A stretch of 38,395 nucleotides of DNA from IMG/VR virus record IMGVR_UViG_3300027770_000011, positions 1-38,395 of that record; one strand, 5' to 3'. A program made the position numbers and the translations under genes. The DNA comes from a virus. Positions 6,649 through 12,729 of this stretch are shown one piece after another (the stretch's first letter is position 1; every line of letters begins with the position of its first letter). The notes below the pieces were generated by a model. That model did not search any database, was not told the DNA's origin, and was given only the letters and a program-made list of their open reading frames with translations.

Positions 6649-8196
6649 TTATTCATCAATCACATCCGCATCCGCGCCCAAATCCGGCCACGGCAACTTT
6701 TGCCGTCGCCTGTCAGCTAATGCAAAGCAAATGCTTAACAAATCGCTAACGTCGCCTTTTTTCAGCTTTGTTGCATTTTCAGCCACGACGGCCAACGCCT
6801 TGCGATGCGCCAGCGGCACAATCGAATCGCGCGACAGTCCGCCGATTTTTGGCGTCAACACAGCCAACTGCCGGTCACTCGGCGCGTGACTGCGCCAGCT
6901 CGTGCTGCTGATTTTTTGCTCGACAACGCCCGCGCATAACATTGACAGGTACAAGCGGCGGACGTAGCGCCGAAACAGCGCCAGCCGCTTCGCCTTGATT
7001 TTGGGCGCGTCAACGTCATCGTCTGCGATTTCGTCATCATCGTCATCGGCCACATCGTCGGCAAGTTGGTCGATTTCCGGCTTTGCTGCCACGGCTTGCG
7101 CGGCACCGGCAAGCATAGCCTCGTAAGTCAAGCCAAACGTATCAAAAAGGTCGTGCGGGTCTAGCAGATAGGCGCAATCCTTGCCGGGGCTTGCGCGCAG
7201 CACACGACCGACTTCCTGACAGAATCGCACGCAACTGCCGACGGCGCGGCGCATACAGAGCCAGCGAAGCCAAGGCAAATCAACGCCTTCCGATAGCATG
7301 TTGACGTGAACAAGTGCCTGCGTTTGCCCACTTTTCAGCAATTCGATTGCCGCTGCCTGACTGTCGCGGCTCATGCGGCTGTGAATAACGCCCGCCTTGA
7401 TTCCGCAGTTATTCAGGATTTCCGCAAATCCTTCTGCGTCGGCAATCGAGGTTGCGTTGGCAAGGCCTGGGCCGTGGCGCAGTACGCGGCGAATCAGGTC
7501 TACGCACACATCGTCAAGCGGTGTTTCACCGCCCGTCCATTGAACCAAACGCGGCGGCACAACCACGCCGTCGGCAAACGCCTGTTTTGCGCTGTATTCG
7601 CAAAGCATCGTCGGCCACAGGCTTAAATCCTCAGACTTCAGCGCGCGAAACGGCGTCGCAGTACAGCCGATCGCGCTTTGCGCCTGAAGTGCGCCGCAGG
7701 CTGCAAGCATTGATTCGCTTTGGCTTTTGTGGCATTCGTCCGCAATCCATAGGCTTACGGTCAGGCCGCGCTCTTTCAATTCGGCAGCAAGGGCGACGGC
7801 AGAAGGGTTGCAGCACACGATAATTTCAGCGATTTCCTTGGCGTGCGTAAAATAGCGACCAACCTTGCCCGCGCCGCAGCGACTTGCCAGCGTTGCCGCG
7901 AGTTGCTCGACAAGTTTGACCGTCGGCGTCGTGACCACGACCACGCTGCCGGTTGGCGCAAGGCGCAGTTTGGCAATCTCGGCCAAGAATATTGACTTGC
8001 CGCTACCCATGACCGCAGACACAAGCCCAAATTGTCCCGCGTCCACCGACGCCAGCGCGGCGGGCAGAGCGGCGCGTTGCCAATCGCGCGGCGTGATTCC
8101 CCGCCACGCATCGGCGTCAATGACAGGCTTGATCACGATTGGCGTGCGGGCGGGCGCTTGCCAGTCAAATAGCGAGATTTGCGGGGTTGTTTGCAT
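6649..8196 (-). CDS. SF2 DEAD/DEAH-type DNA helicase
   Basis: 515 residues from ATG 8196, which overlaps the upstream stop. Helicase motifs appear in order: Walker A GSGKS (64-68), motif Ia TTPT (89-92), motif II DECH (153-156), motif III TATPFR (179-184), motif V EGVDLP (303-308) and motif VI QEVGRVLR (327-334). This is the SF2 set seen in phage replication or recombination helicases related to UvsW/RecG-like and type III R-M helicases. After motif VI comes a run of 13 acidic residues in 17 (380-396), then a C-terminal domain of about 110 residues. It probably unwinds or branch-migrates DNA in replication and recombination. It is coupled to the P4/D5-type helicase gene. Confidence 0.88.
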   Translation of the reverse strand: MQTTPQISLFDWQAPARTPIVIKPVIDADAWRGITPRDWQRAALPAALASVDAGQFGLVSAVMGSGKSIFLAEIAKLRLAPTGSVVVVTTPTVKLVEQLAATLASRCGAGKVGRYFTHAKEIAEIIVCCNPSAVALAAELKERGLTVSLWIADECHKSQSESMLAACGALQAQSAIGCTATPFRALKSEDLSLWPTMLCEYSAKQAFADGVVVPPRLVQWTGGETPLDDVCVDLIRRVLRHGPGLANATSIADAEGFAEILNNCGIKAGVIHSRMSRDSQAAAIELLKSGQTQALVHVNMLSEGVDLPWLRWLCMRRAVGSCVRFCQEVGRVLRASPGKDCAYLLDPHDLFDTFGLTYEAMLAGAAQAVAAKPEIDQLADDVADDDDDEIADDDVDAPKIKAKRLALFRRYVRRLYLSMLCAGVVEQKISSTSWRSHAPSDRQLAVLTPKIGGLSRDSIVPLAHRKALAVVAENATKLKKGDVSDLLSICFALADRRRQKLPWPDLGADADVIDE

Positions 8197-9686
8197 CAAT
8201 CTCTCCCGTAGCGATCGTTGCCAGCCCATGCGCTTTGCGCCTGCTGGCGCGCGGGACCGTTCAGCAGCGCCCTAAACCGCGAACCGTTGCCGCGAAAATA
8301 GACAAAGCCAAGCGATTTGAGGCGCACGGTAAATTTGATAATCGACGGCGCGACAAAGCCGCCATCTTTGGCATAGTCGCGAAATGCTGCGTATAAGTCG
8401 CTTGAAAGCGTTGATCCTGTGTCAAATTCGGCAAGCATTTGTAGGCATTCGTGCGCCCAAGCGTGGATCGGGTCTGAGTTCATCCGCCAATCAGAAGTCA
8501 AATCGCGCGTACTGCCGGGACGAATCAAATGCCCACGCCGCAACAGCGTTTGCAGCGATTCAAGCGCCGCTGCCGCAATTTGTGGCGCTTCGGCAGTGAT
8601 TTTGTTTGCTAAATCGCGGTCTTTGTCGGCATCGGCAACAACTTGATCACAGTCCAACAGGCAAAAGCGATCCATCAACGCATCGTCGCGCGACGGCGGC
8701 AGGCCGTTTGTGCTGAAAATGTGCGCGCAGCGCGGCGTCCAGTCAAAGGGATTTTCTCGCGGGCGGCGGCAATTCACCACGTCGCCGCTCAAAATCGCTT
8801 TAGCTGCTTCGCCGTCCATCAATTCACGCGCGGGCAGTTCGTTGACGCTGTTGATCCGTCCGCCGCTGAGATAAGCCCGGTGGTACTCTGACGCCATGTT
8901 TTGCAGCGTGACCGCGCGGTGGCTTGTCACCGGAAAACAGCTTGTAACCACATGCAAAATCTGGCTTTTTCCGGTGTCTTTGGGGCCGTACAGAATCGGC
9001 GTGTCCTTGTAGCGCGTGGCGATCCCTGCCAATGCAGCACCAAGCCATTCCCAAAAGAAGCGAATCCGCTCATCGGCGTCGGGCTTGTTCGCCCACGCCA
9101 TCGCCAACAGTCGATCGGTGACTTCAGGGCGGTGGCGGTCAAGTTCCAAATCAAACGGGCTGGCGTGCTCGGTTTTGACACGGTGCGCCCGCGTCAGCGG
9201 TTCGACCACGATATCAACGCCATCGATGCGCGCGAAGCAATTTGCGAACGGTATTCCAACAGGCGCATTCGCAAAAAACGCTGGTTCTTGCAGGTGAATC
9301 TTGCAATTTTCCACGATGTTGCGCGTGTCAGAGATAAGAATCGGGCGGAATTTGTCCGCGTCGCCTGCAATCTTGGCGGGTACAACAACCCATTGGCCGG
9401 CATAGCTTTGCGCCTGCTTTGCCAGCGGCGCATCATCCCAGCGCGTCCAGGTTGCGCCCGTCCATTGCCAAATGCGATCTTCTGCCTGCACCACGTCACC
9501 AGCGGGGCCAAGCGTTTTTGCAAGGTCAATTCCCAACTCCACAGAATCGCCACGCTGAAACACGCGACCTTCGGGTGGCGGCAACAATGCCGCAGCCGCG
9601 TCGGCATCGCGAATCAACCGCGTGTTGGCGTGATTCCACGCCTTTCTTTGCTCTGGCGTCAAACCATCGGGTGCTTTAGGCAACAT
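8196..9686 (-). CDS. P4/D5-type replicative helicase (primase-helicase family)
   Basis: 496 residues from ATG 9686. An SF3-type ATPase follows a D5_N-like region: Walker A GPKDTGKS (234-241), then INSVNELPARELMDG as the Walker B region, and a sensor-like IFSTNGLP segment. A C-terminal winged-helix-like part ends the protein. These are features of phage P4 alpha/poxvirus D5-like helicases (DUF5906-type). No clear primase catalytic motif is visible in the first 230 residues, so priming activity is unproven. It is probably the replisome helicase acting at the repeat-rich region just upstream (10205-10460). It overlaps the upstream gene by 11 bases. Confidence 0.82.
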   Translation of the reverse strand: MLPKAPDGLTPEQRKAWNHANTRLIRDADAAAALLPPPEGRVFQRGDSVELGIDLAKTLGPAGDVVQAEDRIWQWTGATWTRWDDAPLAKQAQSYAGQWVVVPAKIAGDADKFRPILISDTRNIVENCKIHLQEPAFFANAPVGIPFANCFARIDGVDIVVEPLTRAHRVKTEHASPFDLELDRHRPEVTDRLLAMAWANKPDADERIRFFWEWLGAALAGIATRYKDTPILYGPKDTGKSQILHVVTSCFPVTSHRAVTLQNMASEYHRAYLSGGRINSVNELPARELMDGEAAKAILSGDVVNCRRPRENPFDWTPRCAHIFSTNGLPPSRDDALMDRFCLLDCDQVVADADKDRDLANKITAEAPQIAAAALESLQTLLRRGHLIRPGSTRDLTSDWRMNSDPIHAWAHECLQMLAEFDTGSTLSSDLYAAFRDYAKDGGFVAPSIIKFTVRLKSLGFVYFRGNGSRFRALLNGPARQQAQSAWAGNDRYGRD

Positions 9687-10005
9687 CAAAAATATCCTTT
9701 GTTGGTGCAGGATTGCCGTCAATGTGGCGCTTTGGGTCATCGGCGCTGAGTAAAACCATCGCGCCAGGATGCAAACTTTTGTGCGCAGTCAGCATGGCTT
9801 TGGCCGCTTTGCACGCCCCGCATCCGCAGCCGTCGCATACAGTCCAGTAAGCACGGCCTGTTAGGTGGCAAGCGTGACAAATGCAAATCGGGGCGATGTC
9901 GGTAGCCTTGACCGGATCGATTGGTGGATTGGCAGCGCCAACCGGCAGCCAAGTCATGCGGTAGTAAAGGCGATTTCGATTTGTGCAGGCTAGCGGGCTT
10001 GGCAT
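9676..10005 (-). CDS. Zinc-finger-like protein, 109 aa
   Basis: ATG 10005 is chosen because GAGG lies just upstream; an in-frame TTG at 10032 lacks a site and lies inside an inverted repeat. A dense Cys/His cluster in the middle (CICHACH, then CDGCGCGAC) strongly suggests zinc binding. The C-terminal part is Asp/Pro-rich. It is the first gene after the candidate origin and is coupled to the helicase gene. An origin-binding or priming accessory role is plausible from position but not shown by sequence. Its leader would contain a 13-bp inverted repeat ending next to the ribosome site. Confidence 0.7.
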   Translation of the reverse strand: MPSPLACTNRNRLYYRMTWLPVGAANPPIDPVKATDIAPICICHACHLTGRAYWTVCDGCGCGACKAAKAMLTAHKSLHPGAMVLLSADDPKRHIDGNPAPTKDIFDVA

Positions 10006-10018
10006 GGCAGCCTCACGC

Positions 10019-10122
10019 AAAAAGCCGTGCAAGTGTCGCGTGTTGCTGGCGATAGGCGGCGAGGCCCCAGATTGCGCGAATTAGGCGACAACCTACAACA
10101 AACGACAAATGCACGGCTTTTT
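10019..10122. repeat. 13-bp inverted repeat in the leader of the zinc-finger gene
   Basis: AAAAAGCCGTGCA at 10019-10031 is matched in reverse complement by TGCACGGCTTTTT at 10110-10122, with further partial matches outside the arms. In the leftward transcript from the promoter at 10176-10204 both arms lie in the 5' leader. The 3' arm ends within a few bases of the GAGG ribosome site of the gene starting at 10005. Long-range pairing could affect translation or transcript end formation. Confidence 0.75.
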
Positions 10123-10175
10123 ACGGGAAGCATGGTTTTTCTCGCCAAATCAGAGTCGCCAGACTCTTGAGCGGG

Positions 10176-10204
10176 TTTGTAGCACGACTGTCGTTTTGTG
10201 TCAA
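10176..10204 (-). promoter_or_regulatory. Sigma70-type promoter, leftward
   Basis: On the minus strand TTGACA (10204-10199) is followed after 17 bases by TACAAA (10181-10176). The palindrome TTGTACAA (10205-10212) abuts the -35 box and belongs to the TGTACA-rich repeat region, so repression or activation by the repeat-binding protein is likely. The promoter would drive the zinc finger, helicase and downstream replication genes. Confidence 0.6.
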
Positions 10205-10460
10205 TTGTACAACTTCGGAAAAATGTACAGGTTGAAGTACAGTTTCAAGAAAGCAAACTACGCGCAATCGTTGATCATGTACAGGATGTACAGTTAGAAT
10301 GACCGGGAGGTTCTGGGTGCGCCTGCGTGCGCCTGCGCGGGAGCGCGCGCGTGAGCTTTTTTGTAGGTTCTAACTGTACATCCTGTACATGTATTGTAAT
10401 AACGTTTAGTTGCATTTTTCAATCCTGTACATCATCCTGTACATTTTGGGCATCCTGTAC
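10205..10460. promoter_or_regulatory. Iteron-rich non-coding region, candidate replication origin/control locus
   Basis: The 559 bases between genes at 10005 and 10565 hold no convincing gene. Within them the 9-mer ATCCTGTAC occurs at 10380-10388, 10422-10430, 10434-10442 and 10452-10460, and inverted at 10279-10287. Related TGTACA words lie at 10206-10211, 10224-10229, 10285-10290 and 10375-10380. A tandem 10-bp repeat GTGCGCCTGC (10317-10326, 10327-10336) and an AT-rich stretch (10389-10420) complete an origin-like layout. It could instead be a regulator array. I see nothing further in 10461-10564. Confidence 0.6.
10276..10391. repeat. Perfect 24-bp inverted repeat with 68-bp loop
   Basis: Bases 10276-10299 are the exact reverse complement of 10368-10391. 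Each arm contains two TGTACA-type words. The loop is GC-rich and carries the tandem GTGCGCCTGC repeat and a T6 run at its right end. Perfect 24-bp arms in otherwise unconstrained DNA imply selection or recent duplication. Confidence 0.9.
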
Positions 10461-10564
10461 TTTTTCAGCTCACATCTAGCGTCAACCAGCCTTCGCGTTT
10501 TTCTCTCCGCCGACGCAAAATCGCCAGCTTTGCTTGTTGACGTGGCGGGTTACGGTCACGCCGT

Positions 10565-10705
10565 CTAAAACCTAAACCAAACACGCCAGCATTTGGCGCG
10601 GAAATTCGCCCACTTTACGCTTATCGGCAACAGCGCCGATTCGCAACTTGAACATAACCAACCCTTGTCGGCCAGCGGTTGTTGGCATTTTCGGCATGGA
10701 TTCAT
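10565..10705 (-). CDS. Zinc-ribbon-like miniprotein, 46 aa
   Basis: A 46-codon frame starts at ATG 10705, seven bases after GGAGG and overlapping the upstream stop (ATGA). It ends with TAG at 10567-10565. The product has CRKC near the N-terminus and CSSC about 11 residues later, the spacing of a small zinc ribbon, then a basic Trp-rich C-terminus. The cysteine pattern, strong ribosome site and coupling make this a real gene despite its size. It is the last gene before the iteron region and could be a nucleic acid-binding factor. A 41-codon frame in another phase (start 10697) lacks such support. Confidence 0.65.
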   Translation of the reverse strand: MNPCRKCQQPLADKGWLCSSCESALLPISVKWANFRAKCWRVWFRF

Positions 10706-10944
10706 AGCTTTGCCTCCATAATTCTAATCAATTCATCCGCCAAATCCGCCAACAGTCGCAGCGTTTGGGCGTGTGATTCGTTGGCTCTGTCGCGGCTATG
10801 TCCCGAACACAGCACACGAATCCGGCTATGTCCGATTTCAAGCGGTGGGTCTGCGTAACGCTGCATTTGGCAGACGGTACAGTGCAGCGCGCGACGCCGA
10901 GACTGGCCGCTGATAATACGCAGTTTTTCAACGTTGAAGTTCAC
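10702..10944 (-). CDS. Hypothetical protein, 80 aa, possible metal site
   Basis: GTG 10944 is chosen because GAGG lies about six bases upstream and the start overlaps the upstream gene by 17 bases. The longer in-frame start at 11031 would run through that whole neighbour. The product has HCTVC in the first third and another Cys in VLCSGHSRD, so a Cys/His metal site is possible. A Leu-rich helix (TLRLLADLADELIRI) closes the protein. No family is recognised. It belongs to the dense leftward run of mini-genes. Confidence 0.6.
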   Translation of the reverse strand: MNFNVEKLRIISGQSRRRALHCTVCQMQRYADPPLEIGHSRIRVLCSGHSRDRANESHAQTLRLLADLADELIRIMEAKL

Positions 10945-11113
10945 GTTGTCCTCGCTCGACGGCAATCCTAGCCCGTCGCAACCGTTCGATCGCGATAAAG
11001 AGCCGGTTGCGTTGGTTGCGCCGCGTTCCATCGGCAGCCGCAGCGTCTGACATCGCCGTCAGCTCGCGTTCTCGCTGGGCCAGTTCGGCCCAAAGTCGGA
11101 TTAGGTCAAGCAT
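10928..11113 (-). CDS. Hypothetical helical protein, 61 aa
   Basis: The product is highly charged and helical: Leu/Arg/Glu-rich with an Ala-rich break around residues 21-28, resembling two helices forming a hairpin. The start at 11113 overlaps the upstream gene by 13 bases and has only a GGGTG-like site. No function is recognised. Retention of the frame between two overlapping neighbours is the main support. Confidence 0.55.
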   Translation of the reverse strand: MLDLIRLWAELAQRERELTAMSDAAAADGTRRNQRNRLFIAIERLRRARIAVERGQRELQR

Positions 11114-11331
11114 TCATACACCCGTTCATCAATCGCCACGATTTCGTCGGCGGGGATTTCGGCTTTGTACCCGCCGCCCAAGTCGAGGACGATGCCCATG
11201 CCGCGCTCGATGGCGGTGGCAAGCGCGTGCGCTTTCTCGAATCCCCAGGCGCCGTGCTCATCGGCGACGGTGATTTTGTCGAGCGATGTGTCGTGGCGTC
11301 CGTGTTTGGTTAGTATCACAATGTTTTGCAT
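11101..11331 (-). CDS. Hypothetical protein, 76 aa
   Basis: The start at 11331 has GGAGA seven bases upstream. The product looks like a compact alpha/beta protein with an N-terminal strand MQNIVILTKHGRH, a helix EKAHALATAIERG, then MGIVLDLGGGYKAEIPADEIVAID, a beta hairpin pattern. There are no catalytic motifs. It lies in the run of small leftward genes expressed from the promoter at 12547-12575, a position where phages often keep host-takeover proteins, but no function can be assigned. Confidence 0.65.
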   Translation of the reverse strand: MQNIVILTKHGRHDTSLDKITVADEHGAWGFEKAHALATAIERGMGIVLDLGGGYKAEIPADEIVAIDERVYECLT

Positions 11332-11333
11332 AG

Positions 11334-11501
11334 CTATTCTCCCAGTGTTAATTGTTTACACCGCGCATCGGCCAATTCCGAAGCGTGGTCGTCGTCGCAT
11401 TCGCGCTGCCGGATGCGTGCGCGCTTGCACATTTCCACGTCGCAGCTACGGTCGCACGAATCGGGCGTTTGGCCGTCGTCGCAGTTGTGGTCGTCGCTCA
11501 T
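11334..11501 (-). CDS. Cys- and Asp-rich miniprotein, 55 aa
   Basis: The start at 11501 overlaps the upstream stop (ATGA). The product is very rich in Asp and Cys (six cysteines in 55 residues), including CDRSCDVEMC, and has no membrane segment. A metal-binding knuckle or a disulfide-poor cytoplasmic zinc protein is the likeliest physical reading. No family is recognised. A longer in-frame extension to 11651 is rejected because it runs through the membrane-protein gene in another frame. Confidence 0.6.
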   Translation of the reverse strand: MSDDHNCDDGQTPDSCDRSCDVEMCKRARIRQRECDDDHASELADARCKQLTLGE

Positions 11502-11707
11502 CGCGGCACCGTCCAGTACGCCAGCGCCAACAGCGCCAGCGTGAAGGCCGCAATCAAGCCCACGAACGCCGCAAACTCCGGCGCGGTGAAATGCTCCGGC
11601 TTGGGCATCGGCGGGCCTTGTGGGGCAAATGGCGCGCGTTGGTCGCGCCACAGGGCGGATGCGACGCGGTGGGCGTCAATCCGTGAGCGAATGTTGGTGA
11701 TTTCCAT
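11498..11707 (-). CDS. Single-pass membrane protein, 69 aa
   Basis: A strong ribosome site (GGAGGTG, about five bases before ATG 11707) supports this gene. The first 40 residues are polar and Pro-rich. Residues 44-67 form one clear hydrophobic membrane segment ending in YWTVPR, so the protein is probably C-terminally anchored with its N-terminus inside. A tail-anchored early phage protein could act in superinfection exclusion or host membrane takeover; that is inference. Confidence 0.7.
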   Translation of the reverse strand: MEITNIRSRIDAHRVASALWRDQRAPFAPQGPPMPKPEHFTAPEFAAFVGLIAAFTLALLALAYWTVPR

Positions 11708-11722
11708 TAGACACCTCCTAAA

Positions 11723-11908
11723 TTAGACATGGCCGCCGCGAAGCGTGTCGCAGTGTTCCGCGTAGGCGATCGCCTCCGCCAGCGCGGTATCCGCAGCGAC
11801 CGTTGCCGCGAGCGCGGCGACGTATTCTGGGCTGTAGTGGCTGCCGATTGCAGCCAAAAATCGCGCGTGTGCCGCGCGAAACTTCTCGATCTTTATGAGC
11901 AAATCCAT
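11723..11908 (-). CDS. Hypothetical helical protein, 61 aa
   Basis: The start at 11908 has GGAGGA about five bases upstream. The product is Ala-rich and helical with one Cys; residues 29-47 are Ala/Val-rich but broken by charges, so not a membrane span. It is flanked upstream by the first copy of a GC-rich hairpin (11976-11994). Function unknown. Confidence 0.65.
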   Translation of the reverse strand: MDLLIKIEKFRAAHARFLAAIGSHYSPEYVAALAATVAADTALAEAIAYAEHCDTLRGGHV

Positions 11909-11975
11909 ATTGTCCTCCAGTTGGTACAGCGGTCGGATCGTGAATCCAGCGCGGCTTTCGCCCGCTTCGCTGTGT

Positions 11976-11994
11976 GCCGCCCAAGCGGGGCGGC
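11976..11994. repeat. GC-rich hairpin, copy 1
   Basis: GCCGCCCAAGCGGGGCGGC: a seven-base stem (GCCGCCC/GGGCGGC) with a five-base loop, lying in the gap between two small leftward genes. The identical 19-mer recurs at 12246-12264. No T-tract follows on either strand, so an RNA processing or pausing hairpin is likelier than a classical terminator. Confidence 0.75.
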
Positions 11995-12001
11995 TGCGCG
12001 T

Positions 12002-12208
12002 CTACCAGTGCCACGTTCCGCGCGTCGGTTCGGCGGCGCAAATGCGCAGAGCCTCCCGCGCGGGGTTTTCGTCGCTGTCAATGACGGCGGCGGTCGCATC
12101 GTTGGGCCACCACCGGCCCCCCTCGCCGTCGGTGACGGTCCAAGTGTCGCAGAAGTTCTCAGCGCGTACGCGGCTCGACGCCAATTCGTTGTGATGATTG
12201 ATGAACAT
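12002..12208 (-). CDS. Hypothetical protein, 68 aa
   Basis: GGAG eight bases before ATG 12208 supports the start. The product is acidic and Trp-rich, with a DTWTVTDGEGGRWWPNDATAAVI core that looks like a small beta domain, and two cysteines. The middle of the next protein upstream (12273-12497) also has acidic, aromatic beta-like segments, so the two may be distant relatives, but similarity is too weak to assert. It lies between the two copies of the GC-rich hairpin. Confidence 0.6.
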   Translation of the reverse strand: MFINHHNELASSRVRAENFCDTWTVTDGEGGRWWPNDATAAVIDSDENPAREALRICAAEPTRGTWHW

Positions 12209-12245
12209 CGTCTTTCTCCATAATGCGCCGTCAAGCGCTCAGTTT

Positions 12246-12264
12246 GCCGCCCAAGCGGGGCGGC
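12246..12264. repeat. GC-rich hairpin, copy 2
   Basis: An exact second copy of the 19-mer at 11976-11994, again between two small leftward genes. Together the two copies bracket the gene at 12002-12208, as if a gene-plus-hairpin unit had been duplicated or inserted. Confidence 0.75.
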
Positions 12265-12272
12265 GTCGCGGG

Positions 12273-12497
12273 TTAAGCTACGCGATTCCAAATTTCCTCG
12301 ACGCAATCGCCGTCGCCAACGTCCACAAATACGAATTTGTGGCCGCCTGTTGCGGCGGAAAGGTCGGCGGCGTCAGGCCAGTACGACGCCACGTCGTCAA
12401 CCGTCAGCGTGGAATCTGTAGCCCGCAGGCTAAAATTTTCGCCAATGGCGTCGGTGTAACCAAGTGACTCAAAGATAAAACCGTTTGATAAATTCAT
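12273..12497 (-). CDS. Hypothetical acidic protein, 74 aa (first gene of the leftward early unit)
   Basis: ATG 12497 is chosen because GGAG lies seven bases upstream; the ATG six bases earlier (12503) is too close to that site. The product is acidic with FIFESLGYTDAIGENF at the start and a hydrophobic GHKFVFVDVGDGD stretch, probably a small alpha/beta domain. It is the first gene behind the strong promoter at 12547-12575 and so probably among the earliest made. Function unknown; position suggests host takeover or anti-defence. Confidence 0.65.
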   Translation of the reverse strand: MNLSNGFIFESLGYTDAIGENFSLRATDSTLTVDDVASYWPDAADLSAATGGHKFVFVDVGDGDCVEEIWNRVA

Positions 12498-12546
12498 TTT
12501 CATTCTCCAGTCGGTGGTTGCGGCGGCGTCCTTGCTGCCTGAAATC

Positions 12547-12575
12547 AATATAGCGGGTGTCGATTGCGGTGTCAA
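12547..12575 (-). promoter_or_regulatory. Strong sigma70-type promoter, leftward
   Basis: On the minus strand TTGACA (12575-12570), a 17-base spacer, then TATATT (12552-12547), five of six -10 positions. Transcription would start near 12540 and enter the run of small genes. The 16-bp operator-like element lies seven bases upstream of the -35 box. This is the best promoter in the window. Confidence 0.8.
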
Positions 12576-12582
12576 CAAGTTT

Positions 12583-12598
12583 TTGCAAATTATTTTGC
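12583..12598. promoter_or_regulatory. Operator-like element, second copy (inverted)
   Basis: TTGCAAATTATTTTGC is the exact reverse complement of 4430-4445, and the match extends to 19 of 20 bases (ending in RCAA). Here it lies midway between the -35 boxes of two back-to-back promoters, a common position for a switch operator. Confidence 0.55.
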
Positions 12599-12604
12599 GC
12601 AAGA

Positions 12605-12631
12605 TTGAAAATAGTTGCAAGGCTGTAAATT
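12605..12631 (+). promoter_or_regulatory. Possible rightward promoter of the late operon
   Basis: TTGAAA (12605-12610) and TAAATT (12626-12631) are separated by 15 bases, shorter than ideal. It is the best sigma70-like match before the ParB-like gene at 12730 and is placed symmetrically to the leftward promoter around the element at 12583-12598. Late genes might equally need a phage factor. Confidence 0.3.
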
Positions 12632-12729
12632 GATTGCGAAACTATTTTACACCTCACGCCACGCTTGACCGCGACCGGCTGATCACGATACGCTGCGCAA
12701 GTCGGCGTTGACTGGCAAGCGGGTGGAAT

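Noticed and set aside
8901-9749. Rightward open frame (282 codons) opposite the P4/D5-type helicase
   Set aside because: The helicase motifs on the other strand are clear; this frame has a shadow-like Arg/Gln/Ala composition and no start site.
10109-10297. 62-codon rightward frame in the origin-like region
   Set aside because: Its first eight codons only mirror the inverted repeat, the product has no clear fold, and it overlaps the leftward promoter and iterons.
10569-10697. 41-codon leftward frame in another phase of the zinc-ribbon gene
   Set aside because: No ribosome site at proper spacing, whereas the 46-codon frame has GGAGG, coupling and a CxxC/CxxC pattern.
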